A stretch of 64,000 nucleotides of DNA from Mimachlamys varia (taxonomy: Eukaryota > Mollusca > Bivalvia > Pectinida > Pectinidae): contig OX392542.1 of NCBI GenBank assembly GCA_947623455.1, forward strand, positions 14,639,625 through 14,703,624. Reading direction: 5' to 3'. The notes under the pieces are model-generated. The model was not told the DNA's origin, did no database searches, and saw only the letters and a list, made by a program, of their open reading frames with translations. Both the position numbers and the translations under genes were made by a program. Position 1 is the first letter of the stretch. Every line of letters begins with the position of its first letter. Shown one piece after another: positions 30,891 through 44,300 of this stretch.

Positions 30891-31820
30891 ATACCAAAGG
30901 ATGGATTCTGTGCTAAGCCAAATTTCTTTTAACTCACCTAAATCATATGCTTGTCAAAGACTAAAAAGGCACGATAAATTGCAACTAGAGCTGTCGCCAT
31001 AGAGCTGACTAATATCCCCTCATTCATAAAACTGTACCACTTGTAGGCACTTCAGATATTTTATTGAACAAATAGCATTATCCCGTGTTGAATGGGATTG
31101 AAATGCGAAAAAGTATGCTCTACTATGACAATCAACCATATGCAGTGACGTTTGCAGTCCATATATAAACATAAATACACACCAAACAATAGGGGCATAA
31201 CTCTAACAAATGTTGTTGAAAGTGGATTAAAAGTGAAAGGTCACAATTTTATATCACAGGGCTGTAGGAAGCCAAGTTTGAGAACTATTGCTAATTTACT
31301 TTCCTCGTTATTTTTTGCACCAAAACTTTTTTCAATTATTAGCAAACACTGAAACACCTGAATATAGATGACCATAGAATGACTCCTATTTCAGGATGTT
31401 CATATTGTCCATCTTGCTATTGTTCAGTTGGACACATAGTAACTGGTATTCTTAATATTATCCCCAACATAAAGCTACGGGAGCTATTCATGAAAGGTCC
31501 TAAGTATCGAGATAATCCATCCATCAATTGGAATGTGAATTTCAAGATTCTTATGGACTCGGTTGAAGATTTCGCCAATGAACTAAATGTAAGCATGCTG
31601 AATTTGATTCACTTTCTGAGTTGGTGAAATCTGTCAGGTTCTCTATTGAAAAAAATAAGCAGTTTCCGTTACATTCGAACAACCCTATATATGGTTTCCA
31701 TGACAACGTACTCTAGTGTGTCTCTGTCGGTGTTAATTATAGATAAAATTCAGTAGTTTGTGACTAAGCTATTGATATTATCTCATTATTTTGCTCTGAA
31801 TATCGAGATTTTCTTGATAG
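30891..31820. other. Intergenic, probable old repeat remnants
   Basis: The segment GCTGTCGCCATAGAGCTGAC resembles the sequence near 62.41 kb, and ATAGGGGCATAACTCTAAC is a phrase often seen in old mollusc repeats. A plus-strand open stretch at 31379-31627 (82 codons) shows no family features. I assign no gene. Confidence 0.3.
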
Positions 31821-31824
31821 ATGT

Positions 31825-32480
31825 CAGTTGCTGACGAACAAACTTACGACGAAGGGATTCGAGAGATGCAGGTTGATGAAGCCGCCATCTTGATCTCATA
31901 GAGAAATATTCTGTGATATGAATATTGACGTTTTTGAATATGCTCATTAGTGTTCTTACTTGTTGATTGACATTGATGACTCAGTTCTCTTTTGAGGGCG
32001 TGATGTGTACTTGGATGTGACTCAAGATTTACAAGGTGGGTGTCGTCGATGAAGCAGAAGACGCTTACTCTCCCGGAACACATGGGCCCGTATTCATGAA
32101 ACTGTTCTCATGCTCAAGCATGAATTCTGTGCTCAAGCCAGCTTTCTTGTTATGGCTATAAATTATTTAAACAATCTAATTCTGTCAAAGTTTTGGTACA
32201 ACGTCGAAGAGGAATGAAATCGAAAGCTGTATTCAACATTCATAATGACTTTTTGACTCTCTAACATGATTCAGGTGAGTTTCAAGAAAGCAGGCTTGAG
32301 CACACAATCCATGCTTGAGCATGAGAACAGTTTCATGAATACGGGCCCTGGTCTTATTATCTTGTACTTTACGAAGGTCTCAATGTAAATCTTTCCTTTG
32401 TTCATATTTTGCCTCTAGTTTAATCGATTTTGTGTTGAGGATTTTGGTTTTGTTGACGCTTTGGTATTTCTTTATTTATA
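31825..32480 (+). repeat. Dispersed repeat family A, copy 3, interrupted
   Basis: The copy starts near GTTGCTGACGAACAAACTTA and GGATTCGAGAGATGCAGGTT, continues through GATGAAGCAGAAGACGCTTA, is interrupted by a foldback element at 32084-32348, and resumes with CTGGTCTTATTATCTTGTAC to TTTTGTTGACGC. The 5' part matches the copy at 52.3-52.9 kb, so the full element is about 400-600 bp without the insertion. Confidence 0.8.
32084..32348. mobile_element. 265-bp foldback element inserted in family A
   Basis: The arms begin GGGCCCGTATTCATGAAACT and end AGTTTCATGAATACGGGCCC. The inverted similarity extends about 60 bp inward, including CTCATGCTCAAGCATG and its partner CATGCTTGAGCATGAG. There is no coding capacity. 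Uninterrupted family A reads GGAACACCTGGTC at the insertion point; here CATG and CCTG flank the element and may be a 4-bp target duplication with one change. Confidence 0.85.
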
Positions 32481-32569
32481 CAATGCTACACCGTTGTAAT
32501 GTTGACGATGCTTCGTCCTGATTTCATGTATATGTTTCTTGCATCATACATATATAGAGGATATCTTAC

Positions 32570-32895
32570 AGCGTCTCCAGTAATACCAAATATATTTCAC
32601 GAGTGGGGCTAATATTTTGATATTTTTCACGAGTGAAAAATATCAAAATATTAGCCGCACGAGTGAAATATAGTTGGTATTACTGAAGATACTGTTTATT
32701 ACATTTTTGTATGAAAATCTACAGTAGCAGCTTCTGATTTTCACAAATGTCGTTTGTAAGCAGCGTTCTGATTGGTCAAATCAGAAAAAGTGATATTTTT
32801 CACTAATGAAAAATATATTTCTCACTAGTGAAAAATATCACTTTTATAGAATGAAAATTTTCGATATTTCACTGGTAAAAATGTAATAAATAAGT
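32570..32895 (+). mobile_element. Foldback element family C, copy 2
   Basis: The first 115 bp form a near-perfect palindrome (CAGTAATACCAAATATATTT against AAATATAGTTGGTATTACTG) with TTTCACGAGTG motifs. The right part carries AAAATATCACTTTTATAGAA and CGATATTTCACTGGTAAAAA, the reverse complement of the start of copy 1. Confidence 0.75.
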
Positions 32896-33944
32896 ATATT
32901 TTGACTAAGCCTACTACAATCATACAATAACAATATTTGTTCCAACCATAACTTACGTTTCGATAAGATATGCTGACACCATATTCCTAAATTCACAGGC
33001 CACTCAACATCAGTTTATTCTAGACTTAAGTCATGATATATAGATGAGGATATGTGTAGTGACTAGTGTATTGCAAAATGCTTTCGTTTTGAGGTCTCAT
33101 TTATCTTTGTATTTAAACCATTGGTATGCTGAATATAATTGTCAATACTCAAAGTTTGCAAACTTATTCAATTGACATTTTGAAAACTATAATTAAGTCA
33201 GTATATGATGAAAATAAATTATTCAAACGACTGCCATTGCATGATAAAGGCTCTGAAGTTACCAGGCGAAAAGTATCTTAACATTAATGGTTAACAAAAT
33301 ATCAAACACCAATCAGAGGTACACAGGAAGGACTCTTTTAATTGTCTAAAATGGTTACATTTCAAAACGATTGCCATACATTTGCTAGTTATATCAAGAT
33401 GTCTGTGAACTCTCATGTAAAATCTATACCATATATGTACTTAATTCAAACTATACCTTTGTCAAATAAAGCAAATAAATCGATAAATGAACATTTATCA
33501 TTATAATCCAGATAGCTTTTTTAATCTAGAAATCGTAAGACTATATGATAGCATTAGTTAGGGTTTCTATCAATAAAATTACATTTTTACACTGGTGTGT
33601 TGAATAACTTTCTGGATAAATTTCATCTTTTAACAAGTATGTGACTACTTAAACTCTTACTGTATCTCAAAAATATCTAGTGGAACTGAACACCAATGAC
33701 TTCCGACTTAGAAAAAGAAACAGGTTTGATAGACAAAAACGCATACACAACCAAATAAAATGAGCAAATAATATTGATAGATATGTGACTTGTCTCCCTC
33801 CCTATACACTCATGGTTAATGTTTTATCATTTAGGGATCATGGATACAGGAATTTACAATTCTACAGTAAGAATGACGTACTAGATGTGATCCATAGCCA
33901 CAATTATCTCATTTGAGTATAGTGGCACGGTACATAACATACAC
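32896..33944. other. Intergenic, nothing recognised
   Basis: This is AT-rich sequence with no supported gene or repeat. Confidence 0.4.
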
Positions 33945-34180
33945 ATTTTCGTAGAACACGATTTGAAATTATACAAAACTAGTTAAATTTTACTTCTAAA
34001 TTCATAAATTAAAGGGGTTTTATGCACCCGACCCTTGTGCTTCTAATTATTTTAGAAATTTTGGATTCCCACCTTTTGGCCCCTAGCATCACTAAAGAGT
34101 CCAGGAGGATTTTTTCGGCATACTGTATCTATTACTATAAAAGGTGCAGCATATGTGTGTGTTACGTCATCTCTAAAATG
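33945..34180 (+). repeat. Dispersed repeat family B, copy 4
   Basis: The copy runs from CGTAGAACACGATTTGAAAT through TTATGCACCCGACCCTTGTG and CCCCTAGCATCACTAAAGAG to GGTGCAGCATATGTGTGTG and TTACGTCATC. It lacks the segment GACGAAACAGCTGTATGATG that is present in copy 2, so it carries an internal deletion. Confidence 0.78.
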
Positions 34181-34977
34181 ACTTCATTGTTCCATAAATC
34201 ATCATACTTTAATGATATATAATATAGTTTTGACATAGATTTTGGCCAAAAACAGCAAACAATATATGTATCATTCTTGTAATTTAATTTCCTATAAAGA
34301 ATTTGTTATGCACTTATCTATCTTGACGAGCATGCCCATTTCAAACCAAACTGGGATATTTTCTATCAAATATTTGCCAATCACAGTGTAATCAATGTTT
34401 CCTCAGTGTTTCACTGCAATATAATTAATAAAACGTACTAGATGTACACCTTCTCAGTCTTCTGTAAATTTATGTATAAATATAATGACTATGATTTCCT
34501 CATTGTGAAAATATAACAGCAGCATAAAGAATTGCAAAATGTCTTTTTCATTGAAATGAAGCATATTGGAATATGAACTAAATGTCGGCTTAACTGATAC
34601 AGCTGTATTATAATTACAAACCAGAACAGGGTGAACTAACATACAGTAAGATCTAGTAGAGATCAGCTGAAAATTTAGAGTCTTAAATATATATACATGT
34701 CTGATTAAAGTATCTCTCTTGTTATAAATACAAACACAAAATTCTTTAATTATAGGTTAATTATCTGCATTAAAATAAATAAGACAACAGCTTCATTGAA
34801 ATTTGTTTTATAGAATGAACATTTTATATAGATTTTTATTACATATTACTGTGGTAGTGCCTATCCCACCACAGCTATCCTACTAAAACCTAAATTAGTA
34901 TTGAGACCTAGCATCCATGACCAGAGATATTTCAATGCTTATCAAATTAAGCAAAAATTAAATTAACTTAAATTTAA
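34181..34977. other. Intergenic, nothing recognised
   Basis: Very AT-rich sequence; only short chance open stretches are present. Confidence 0.4.
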
Positions 34978-35075
34978 TTAATTTTTTTTACCCCTCAAAT
35001 TTCATAATAAACTATTCCAACTCTTGAATTAGAAGAGTTCAAATGTGTCTTCAGAGGTGATTGAGCTAACAAATA
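34978..35075 (+). mobile_element. Short family H element, copy 2
   Basis: TTTACCCCTCAAATTTCATA, CTATTCCAACTCTTGAATTA and GAAGAGTTCAAATG match the family H copy at 37615-37705 in reverse orientation. The ends are degraded. Confidence 0.5.
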
Positions 35076-35164
35076 CACACACACATGTTAACACACATTT
35101 ATAATGTTGTAAATATAATTTTACCTTTAAGATAACGATTACTCTGAATATAACTTCTTTAATT

Positions 35165-35505
35165 GTTTTCTACAGTAAGTTTTTTAAGACTCTTAAAACC
35201 TATGGCAGAATTTGAGGGATTTTATGGGATCAGCAAAATACCAAGGAGATTTTTATGCCCCGGCCATGAATTTGGGGGGGGGCATATAATGTTACCCATG
35301 TCCGTTCTGTGGCTTCGTGTCGCGTCCCATCCCGTCCCATGGTAATGTAACCAGCAGGGGGCGGGTGCATTTATGTCTCACAGACATTTCTAGTTCTTTA
35401 TAAAGTAACGTAATTTTGAATTTTCAATGACATTTTCAGGAAAAATATGGGTAAAATCACCAAATCTCGCCCAAAAGTGAAGCCTGGTTATGCGCTGAAA
35501 TTTGA
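35165..35505 (-). repeat. Dispersed repeat family F, copy 1, interrupted by family D
   Basis: On the minus strand this copy reads GATTTGGTGATTTTACCC, TTGAAAATTCAAAATTA, then after an insertion TGGTATTTTGCTGATCCC and CCCATAAAATCCCTCAAATT. The same order of blocks occurs at 47430-48215. The insertion at about 35257-35400 is a family D copy. Confidence 0.75.
35257..35400 (+). repeat. G-rich dispersed repeat family D, copy 1
   Basis: GCCCCGGCCATGAATTTGGG leads into a G9 run, then GGCATATAATGTTACCCATG, TCCCATGGTAATGT and TTATGTCTCACAGACATTTC. The layout and wording match the copy at 54.8-55.3 kb. It lies within family F copy 1. Confidence 0.7.
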
Positions 35506-36165
35506 GTGTGCCAAAGTAAGTGGGTTTATAGTATTCTAATGTAAGATATTTTCAAAGTAACAATATCATCACAAAGAGTTCCATTCTGATATAAATATCC
35601 ACATTTCAACAGAGTTATTTTCTGTTCACCTTTCTTTTCTCTTCCCCCTTGTGTTTTGATGTCAGAGCAAACAAAAAGAGATCAATAATAATGGAAATAA
35701 AATGCATTGATTAGATTGTTAAGGACTACATTATGCAAAATATATACATCATTGATGCTGATATCAACAATAGAGATTGTCTTATGAAATCCACATAACA
35801 TATATATAAAAAAACTAAGCCAAACAAGACAGCATGTACTAACAGATATTTTTTTCTAGCATGATCTTTTTGAAAACAACAACAATTTGTTTTCTCTCTC
35901 GACAGATTCAAGTTAAATTTTTATCCAGGATCACTTGCAATCCTATTAACTAGATATTGTCACTATTCACATATTTATGATCCATGTAACATAACAGCCA
36001 GTCAAAGTTAAATCCATAGTAGAAATATGTCTCCCATTTACCCAAAGCTGATCTTCTTTATTTTCTGATTGACAGATTTTGATAACAATGTACTGCATTT
36101 TCCAGGAGATCATTCAACAAATTTTCATTAAGGTTTAAATATTTAATGTAATAGAGGTCATTACT
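35506..36165. other. Intergenic, nothing recognised
   Basis: AT-rich sequence without supported features. Confidence 0.35.
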
Positions 36166-36169
36166 TTTT

Positions 36170-36290
36170 TTATGCCTCTGCTAGGCTTCGAACCCAGGAT
36201 CTCTGGTTTAATACCAGTCTGATGGTCTCACAAAAAAAAAAAATTCTTCCCAACAGAGCGATAAGAAATGGCTAGTATTCCACCAGGGTG
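36170..36290 (-). mobile_element. Possible tRNA-derived SINE or tRNA-like relic
   Basis: On the minus strand, GGGTTCGAAGCC at 36184-36195 matches a polymerase III B box, and TCGCTCTGTTGGG at 36250-36262 is an A-box-like sequence with two mismatches. The spacing of about 55 bp includes a poly-A/T run. The arms do not fold into a good tRNA: the T stem pairs poorly. It is a degraded tRNA-like sequence at best. Confidence 0.3.
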
Positions 36291-36299
36291 ACATCAATA

Positions 36300-37614
36300 T
36301 TTTTAATATACATAAATAAAACTTAACTGAACCACTGTTTATTTTTTGTTAAGCTGAATAGCTATGAGCGATGGGGCTTACATGTGATATTTTGACCTTC
36401 TACTTGATTAGACAGAAGGTGGTCCTAGCAGAGGTAAAATCATGTAATTTAAACTGAAGATAGACGTATGGTTTGATAAATCACACTGACATAGTATACA
36501 CTGCCATAATAGCAATGTAATTTATTTAAATAGCTTTAAAAGCATCAGAACATGATTGTGAAAATCGGAAGTAAAAAAAGGTTAACTGAATATAAAAAAT
36601 GAATTATATAATTAAAATGAAAAAAAGTTAACTAGAAAAGTTACTACTATGTTTAAGTATGTCAACATTGGCAAATATGTGCAAACAATTATGGATATTA
36701 AATAACAAACACTTATCAATTTAAACACACAATATTGTAAATTAAACTTTGTACACTGAATAACATACAATTCTCTGAACATTAACAATTTAGTCATTGA
36801 ACATAAGTATTTTACATTGAATGAAATATGATACGTAGTTGTGGACAAGTAACATCACCAATCCGCCCTTAACATGAATAGGATTTCAATAATTATAATA
36901 AATCTCTTTAAACTCTAAAATATCAATAAATATACAAACATCACAACAAATCTATCATACAGGTACAGAGTGTACATTATGTATCAACAAAATTTGAGAG
37001 CAAGGCATCTACTGATTTTTTTATTTGATGGGAAGAAATCTCGCTGACACAATACCTGAATTGAAAAAGCTATATTCAATGTTGTTTGAAAGATTAATTT
37101 GATATGAAGAATAAATCTATATTAAGTATATTTTACAATTCTTTTAAATTTTAAACAAAATAGGCACGTGCTGGAATTCAAAATAATTATGATAAGATAA
37201 TATACACATAAACAGTGATATTACTGAATTTCTTATTTAATTGAATATGAAAATTGCACTTAATGTTATTAATCTAAAACAAGTTTGAATAAATTTACTG
37301 ATTTAGACTGAGCTGGGCTTCTCTTATCGTTTCTTTAAAAAGTGGATAATTTATACATTAAACTTAATGGTAAGTCCATATTCAGGTATATACATGTACA
37401 GCACTTTATTAAGCAGTATATGAAATCAAAATGACAAAATTAAGATTTATTTAAGAGAAATCTCACCAGCCACATTTCTGAGAATATAATAAGAAACACA
37501 TTAGGTAAAATATCAGGATTTAATCTCGAATTCGGCCCTAATTATCTATAAAGGACTCATCTAAATATCTGTATGACCCGTGCCCTCAAAATAAGTTTGA
37601 GAAAGGCGTGTGAT
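36300..37614. other. Intergenic, nothing recognised
   Basis: Very AT-rich DNA with no supported gene or repeat. Confidence 0.4.
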
Positions 37615-37705
37615 TTAACTCATTTACCCCTAAAGCCTCATTTGAACTCTTCCCATTCAAAGGTTGGAATAGTCCATCATGAAATTTCAGGGGTGTATGA
37701 GTTAA
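37615..37705 (-). mobile_element. 91-bp TTAA-ended palindromic element (family H), copy 3
   Basis: The ends TTAACTCATTTACCCCT and AGGGGTGTATGAGTTAA are inverted repeats of about 17 bp. The internal halves CATTTGAACTCTTCCCATTC and AAAGGTTGGAATAGTCC are shared with the other copies. The TTAA at both ends would suit piggyBac-type mobilisation, but that is inference. Confidence 0.65.
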
Positions 37706-38397
37706 GAATGGGCATGACTATTGGCCCAATAGAATTACAAGTAGTATAATACAATATGTATGGTAATGTATTTATTGAATCATCAATGGTTTAATACAGA
37801 TAATGTTGTGTTTTTATTAAATGATCAGTGGGTTTGAATACTATGTATGGCACAATATTGCTACCACTAAAACATGTTGCATGCACCTAACGTGCACAAC
37901 AAAACAACACCAATGGAATGCTTAGATATGATCAGTGGTATGTCCATGTGCTAAAACTTGGGGGAGTGAACGGTGGCATTCTTCATGTTATGACACTTGT
38001 CAAACTTTCTTCTGTCTTTGTTTTCTCGATTTTAACTATTGTCACCTATTTTAATTTAAAAAGCAAGATTTTAAAAAATGTTGCAAAAAAATATTTCTTT
38101 CTCATTTTTTCTTATTTCATTGAAAACTACCAAGTCCTGAACATGTTTAAATTAAGTTATTTCCCCTTTTCTAAGTCTTAACATATTTTAGCTATCGCTT
38201 CGGCCTTTTGCAGTTACAAATCAAAATATTTAATAGAATCAACAGCATTTATAATCACATCTAAGAAAAAATCTCGAAACGCAGCAACTCAATTTGAACA
38301 AAGATCCAGAGAACTGTTCAGGTTATAACAATAATGAAGATAAACACTGCTTTTCAAAGTGTTTTGTTTGTTCTTTTTCCAGGAAAGTTTTAGTCTG
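37706..38397. other. Downstream region of the TPRG1L-like gene
   Basis: This should contain the 3' untranslated region of the minus-strand gene. No clear polyadenylation signal could be singled out. A plus-strand 87-codon open stretch at 37918-38181 has no family features. Confidence 0.3.
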
Positions 38398-41300
38398 TTA
38401 AAAGCAGATTCCATTCCTATCCAAATAAAACCCAAGTCCACTTTGATTGAAAATCATGGACGACACGCTTGCATAGCTGGTTATCAGGATGGGGCCTTCC
38501 AAGATGGTGACTTTCTCCGCAGGTCTCTTTGACTTGTATGCATCGCTGATCCCCTTAATTAGTGACTCGTAGAACTCGTCAACGTTGTACGTGACGGTCT
38601 CGTTCTCTTTGGGGTTGTACAGTAGTGGATGATGGCAGAAGGTGAGGAAGGGGATACATGTGCTCCATGGATTCCAGCGCTGGGCAAAAGACGGCTCCTC
38701 CCCTTTGTTCCAACGGATCTGTATACCGCCATGTTTCCTTTCTCTGCAATAACAAGATGTTAACAAAAATGTGTATTTTATTTAAGTTTCATATCTAATA
38801 TCAAATTAAACAATTTTACATATTTACAATTTGTCACATGCCGATCATATGGACATAACATAAGACATATATACTTTAAGAGGAGGTACTATTATCACCC
38901 AAATAAACCAAAGTTTCTTGAATTAATATCATCTACAAACAGGTGTATGTTAAGAAATATTGATGCTTTCATTTATAAAGCAAATGAAAAACAAAATAAT
39001 TATTTGTTCAATTAAGACTTACGTCCGCCCTAATGTCGGATAATTAGCTCTGAAATTCATTCATAATGTCACTGTTTTGCTGTATATATTTGAGAAATGT
39101 ATTGCATTGTAGAATATACCATGTATATGCAATGTATTTATGGCACAAAGACATGTGTGTCTATTGCTGAATAAAGAATTACAATATAACATATAATTCA
39201 ATAAATCCATATTAAAAATAGCAATTGTTCAGCTAAACGCAATATGGGAATAAATTAATTATTCAGTAATTATTTTATTGTCCTGATAAGGACTTGAATC
39301 ACTGTTAATCAGAGATATGATATTATGGAGTTGATGGATGTGAAACTCACGGCATGATGCTCTTCTCTGGATACTTGAAGTCACCAATACAGACTGTGTC
39401 TATGACCCAGAGGAGGACACGCTTGAAATCCTCCACTTTGTGTAGTATGAAGTGGTATTTGAAGATCATCACAGAATTTTCAAACAGCAGAACAATCTTT
39501 TCTCGCTCATTGTCCCAGTGGTCGATTCTGATATGAGATAGTTCATTTTAATTATTCAGTAACTTGAAATGATCCAGTAACTTTGTGATAATGTAGAATA
39601 CTATCGCAATGAAAGGGGACTCAAAAAACATTTAAACTTGAAGACAATAAAGTTTATTCTGAATCCATGCAGTTGCAACGACAGGGTTATTTAATTAAGC
39701 AAGTTAACTCTATTCAGTTGGCATTCATATCATCCATAAATACAAATGAACACAGTTCAATACTTAAATTAACCATTTTAGAAATGTGTTTAAACCATTT
39801 CCCCAACAAAATTTACTTACACTTATCATTAACCATTTACATAGGTCAGTCATATATTTATTTGTTATACTTGCTTCTTACATTATAGTTAAGATTTTTG
39901 GCAATAAAATAACCCAAAAATTAAAAATTGGATTTAATTTCTGAAGCCAGTTAAATAGCTTGTTTTAAACACCATATCGGCCATACATTAAAAAAAAAAA
40001 TTATGATTCATGTATGAATTTACTTCACTGATCATGAGATTAAAATATATAAGGTAATGCATACAATGCAACATGAAGCTATAGCTATTTAACAGTGAAA
40101 TTAAATGTACTGAATAAGGAAGTATATAATTAGCACTATTTTGTTTAAATGTTAAATTTACACAGGAAAAGGAAGTATTAAAACATATAACAATACTGCA
40201 TTGTTTAATTGTAAAAACAGCGGAAGGAACCTAAAACTTTTTAGCAGTGTATTGTTTAAATGATAAATACACAGGAGAAGGAAGTAAAAAAAAAACGTAG
40301 TAAGCAGTATTGGTTTTGTGTTTTGTTTCCTTCAAACTGCAGCTTTGTTCATTTTCCAGGTTTTAGTGGTGGGGGGGGGGGGGGGGGCAGAGTTTCTGGA
40401 GAATAAAACACAGACCAATGATGACCTGTCAGTACTTTGCACCTGCCCCATGTACACATAGACCTTGAAAACATGATCCAGATGTGTAGGGATAAGTGGT
40501 AGCAGAATGTCAGACACCTTAACTAATTGGCCACTTTGGAAGAGTGCCAAGTAAATGGAGAACTTGTGCCTCATCCCTTTGTTTGTTACAATCAGTAAAA
40601 TATGTTTGAATGAACCACTTGCTTTGGTCATCAAAGAATTGAATAGTTTTATAACTTTCTAAGAGTTTCATTCTGAAATTCATGTTACTTCAACACTCAA
40701 ATGATTAAAATTTCCAAAAGCAACTACAACTGTATATGCAGATCCTGCATTAAAAATCAGAAATTGAAAGGGAATTAGATGATAATGTTACAAAAATGTA
40801 CTGTATATATTGAAATGGAGTGTAGATTAAAATTGCTCACACCCTTTTTTCATTAACAGTTCTATTAATTTTAAACAGGAATGAAGGAAATTGTCATTTT
40901 TTTGTTGATTTTGGATAATACACAGCAGGGTGTAAAACTAGGCTAAAGGTTCACAGAAATATCAGTGGAAGTAGTTGTGTATTGAGATCTACAAAGCTGG
41001 ATACATTTATAAACTTACTCTGTCAGAAGCCAGGCTCCGACACGCTTTCCATCAAGTTCTGGCTTGGCTTTCTGCTCACATACAGACACAGCTTTGTCAA
41101 AATTGGTCTCCTGAAAGTAGAAAATATCACTTTTAATGAAAACACTTAAACAATTCATGAAATACTTTTCAGCATGTTCAAAGATCACGCAGTTACCTTT
41201 ACAATATGGTGGAATTAGGCCAAGTGTTTTATGAACAATTCACCCAGCTTTCATTTTCAATATGATTTTGTACAAACTCTCTTCTGACAAAGCCTAAATA

Positions 41301-44300
41301 GCATCCAGCACTAAAATACACCGACTTTAGCTTGTCCTATAATATAGAGATGATCACCAATTTGCAAAAGTGAAAACTTTACTATATGAGGTTCTCAGTC
41401 TTTGTTTTGTTTTGTGACTCAACTTTAGAAGTGCCTACCAATATATCAACAGAAACCTCTGTGACACTGCTCAAATATTAATGATTGTCTCAAAACGCAA
41501 CACAAACGTAAGAGCTGAGTGTCACTATGGCTTTCCGACAATATGCTACCAATGAAACTGCACAATTACATTTATACTCCACTGAACCTCTTTTCTGTGG
41601 CCTTAAATTTTATATACCTGACCATTACCTGTTATACTGATCATGATGAACTCAACCGCACAAAGTGATCTATAATTAATTGATTCACTACACAGAATGC
41701 AATGAAGTTAGATCCAATCCTGTATAATCAATATTACCAATCCATGTTAGACACTATTTTTTCCTGTTTGGTAGTCTACTGGTCGAGCTAGAATGGATTA
41801 TTGATAGTCCTACATCAATGGAACTTTAAAATCAAAGATTTCAAAACTACCACAAATATTGTTAAAAATTTGGGAACATTTGAACAAAAATAACTTTTTC
41901 AAGTTAGCTGATTTTTATAAAATTACATCCCTGCTAATAAATACATATTTAACAACTAAAAGGACCATTAAATAGAAGTTAGCTGTTTATATTAACTAGT
42001 TTTTGCGAATATTAACATACAATATTTACAAGTCCACTTTAAGAACCATAAAAGTTAACCGATTACCTAGTTCTGGCCAGTACATATCATGGACCAGTTT
42101 GGTAACTTAGCCGATTACCTAGTTCTTGCCAGTAACATATCTTGGACCAGTTTGGTAAGTGTATGTATATTCACTCCTCCTTTCTGAAATTTACTTATCA
42201 ATGACTAGTAGTCCAGAGTAAGTTTTGAACCCAGAGAGTGGCAATGATGCAAAAAAAAAACAACAACAAAAAACAAGTACCTAAAAGATCTAAATTGTAA
42301 TCAATTTGAGTTAAAAGCAATTAGTAATAAGCAAAAAATAGTTCTTTTAACATTCATTTATAACAAAAAATATTCCGAAATTCTCAGTAGAAGTAATTCC
42401 CTGAACTTGACTTTACATAAAAATGTGATTTCCCACTTAATTAAACATTTAATTAATCATTCTATAAAATTACTGTTTTTGACCAAATAACCTCACGTTG
42501 TGCTTATAAGAACAGAAGAGGAGTCCACTGTATACAACCATATGTACAGAGTACTAGTTTCCATTTGAAATCTGAGTGGAAATTTTGCTCCCTCATTTTT
42601 TTCTGGAACACAGGTGTCTTCAGTTAAAAGACTAAAGATTGCATTGGCAGATCTGTGAGGTAAGGCATAGGTGTTAACTTCTGAAACCTCCGATGAGAGA
42701 CATCTTCCTCTTTCCATATTTCCAATGAGGGAGAAAGTGTGTGAAATGCGACTGAAACTGCATTTCTCAATTTGTCTTTCCCTTATTTTGTATCAAAATA
42801 ACTTCACAAAGTATTCATTTAATCCAGATACACCTGTTATGGTCATTACACATATCCTGCAGTAACTAGCTATAGGATCTCATTTGACCACAAGATGTAG
42901 ATTTTGAGTTATTGTGGGTTTGGACTTAAATGAGGGAGATGTCGAGGGAGATTGGTAAATTGGTCAAAATGAGGGAGTCTCTCTCCTAATGAGGGAGGGT
43001 TAACGGGTATGGTTAAGGTATTTTGTAATGTTTTGATTAGCACACCCATCCTCTTTCACTGAAAAAGGTAAGAATGCGCTTACTGGGGTAATTATGGGAA
43101 AACATGCCTATTAGGTAAAATAACGAATATGGTAAATATAAAACCAAATACGGACAAACATTAATAAGAAAAAGATATAATAATCACAACCGATAAAAGA
43201 GGAAGTACTGGGTTAACATCTGTGTGATAAAAATTGATTACTGTATAAGAAAATTTGATGAAAACATTTTTTTGATCGGTTTTTGTTGAACACTCAAATG
43301 GCGTCACAAAACATAATTAAAAAATACATACTGTATTTAGAGCTTGAATGATTGAATCAATAATTTTGTTTGTTATTTTATCATACTTATCAGGTAAACT
43401 CAAAAAGATGGTAAGAATCTTAGACTTTTGTGGTAAGACACTGATTATATATAAATATAACTAAGGCTTCTATGATAAACATTAATGTATACAATATAAT
43501 ATAATTATACCAAAGAAATTGTTGAGCTTCCATAACTCATGTTTGGTAAGATCTTGTGCATCATTCTAATGTTATAGCTCTGATACATGGCATATAAGTA
43601 AACATCTATTCATAAAATATGTGTGTTTGAGACCATAGTGCAGTCCAAAGGACTCTCACTATCTGATTCCCTGGATTGAAACAAACAGTCTGAAACACCA
43701 ATGAATCAGATAGTCATGAGCCCTTCAGACGGAAACCAAAGAGTGTCGGCTAGTTGCCAGGTACTCAACCATTAGGTCAGTGTTTTTCCTCCGGAAACTC
43801 TGGCTTTAATTGCCAATACACTGGCACGTTAATAAATGACTTAAATCAGTTATTTTTTAAATATGACATAAAACTCAAGCAAACCAAAGTCTTTGGACTG
43901 AGATATATGATGTGTTCAAAACAAACTTAGCTTTAATAATTGAAAAGGAATGATAAGCAGCAAAAAAAAAAAAAAGAGAGATCAATCTGAGATAATTATT
44001 CTTGGTCTCTACAAGCTTCTAGTCTCTTTGTACTTTTTTTCTACATGTGTGGTGTGTGTGAAAATAAAGCTTTAAGGATGATTGGAAGTGGAGACAACAG
44101 CAAAAAAAGGAGAGGGCCAACCTAAACTTTGTTTCAAGTCTCATAATAATTATATGGGGTATGAAAATAATTCATTGTAATATGATATGAATTCATTTCA
44201 AATTCCAACATTATTATAGAATAATGATATATATAAACTAATAGCGACATTACAGACACATATTACCAGTAATTTTTTTGTATTATTCTTTTGAATTGAA

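Noticed and set aside
35448..35513. Candidate coding exon MGKITKSRPK... with good splice sites
   Set aside because: The same DNA occurs as a dispersed repeat at 47.43-47.52 kb, where the frame is not conserved.
36170..36290. Functional tRNA gene
   Set aside because: Only B-box and weak A-box similarity is present; stems do not pair and a homopolymer run interrupts the body.
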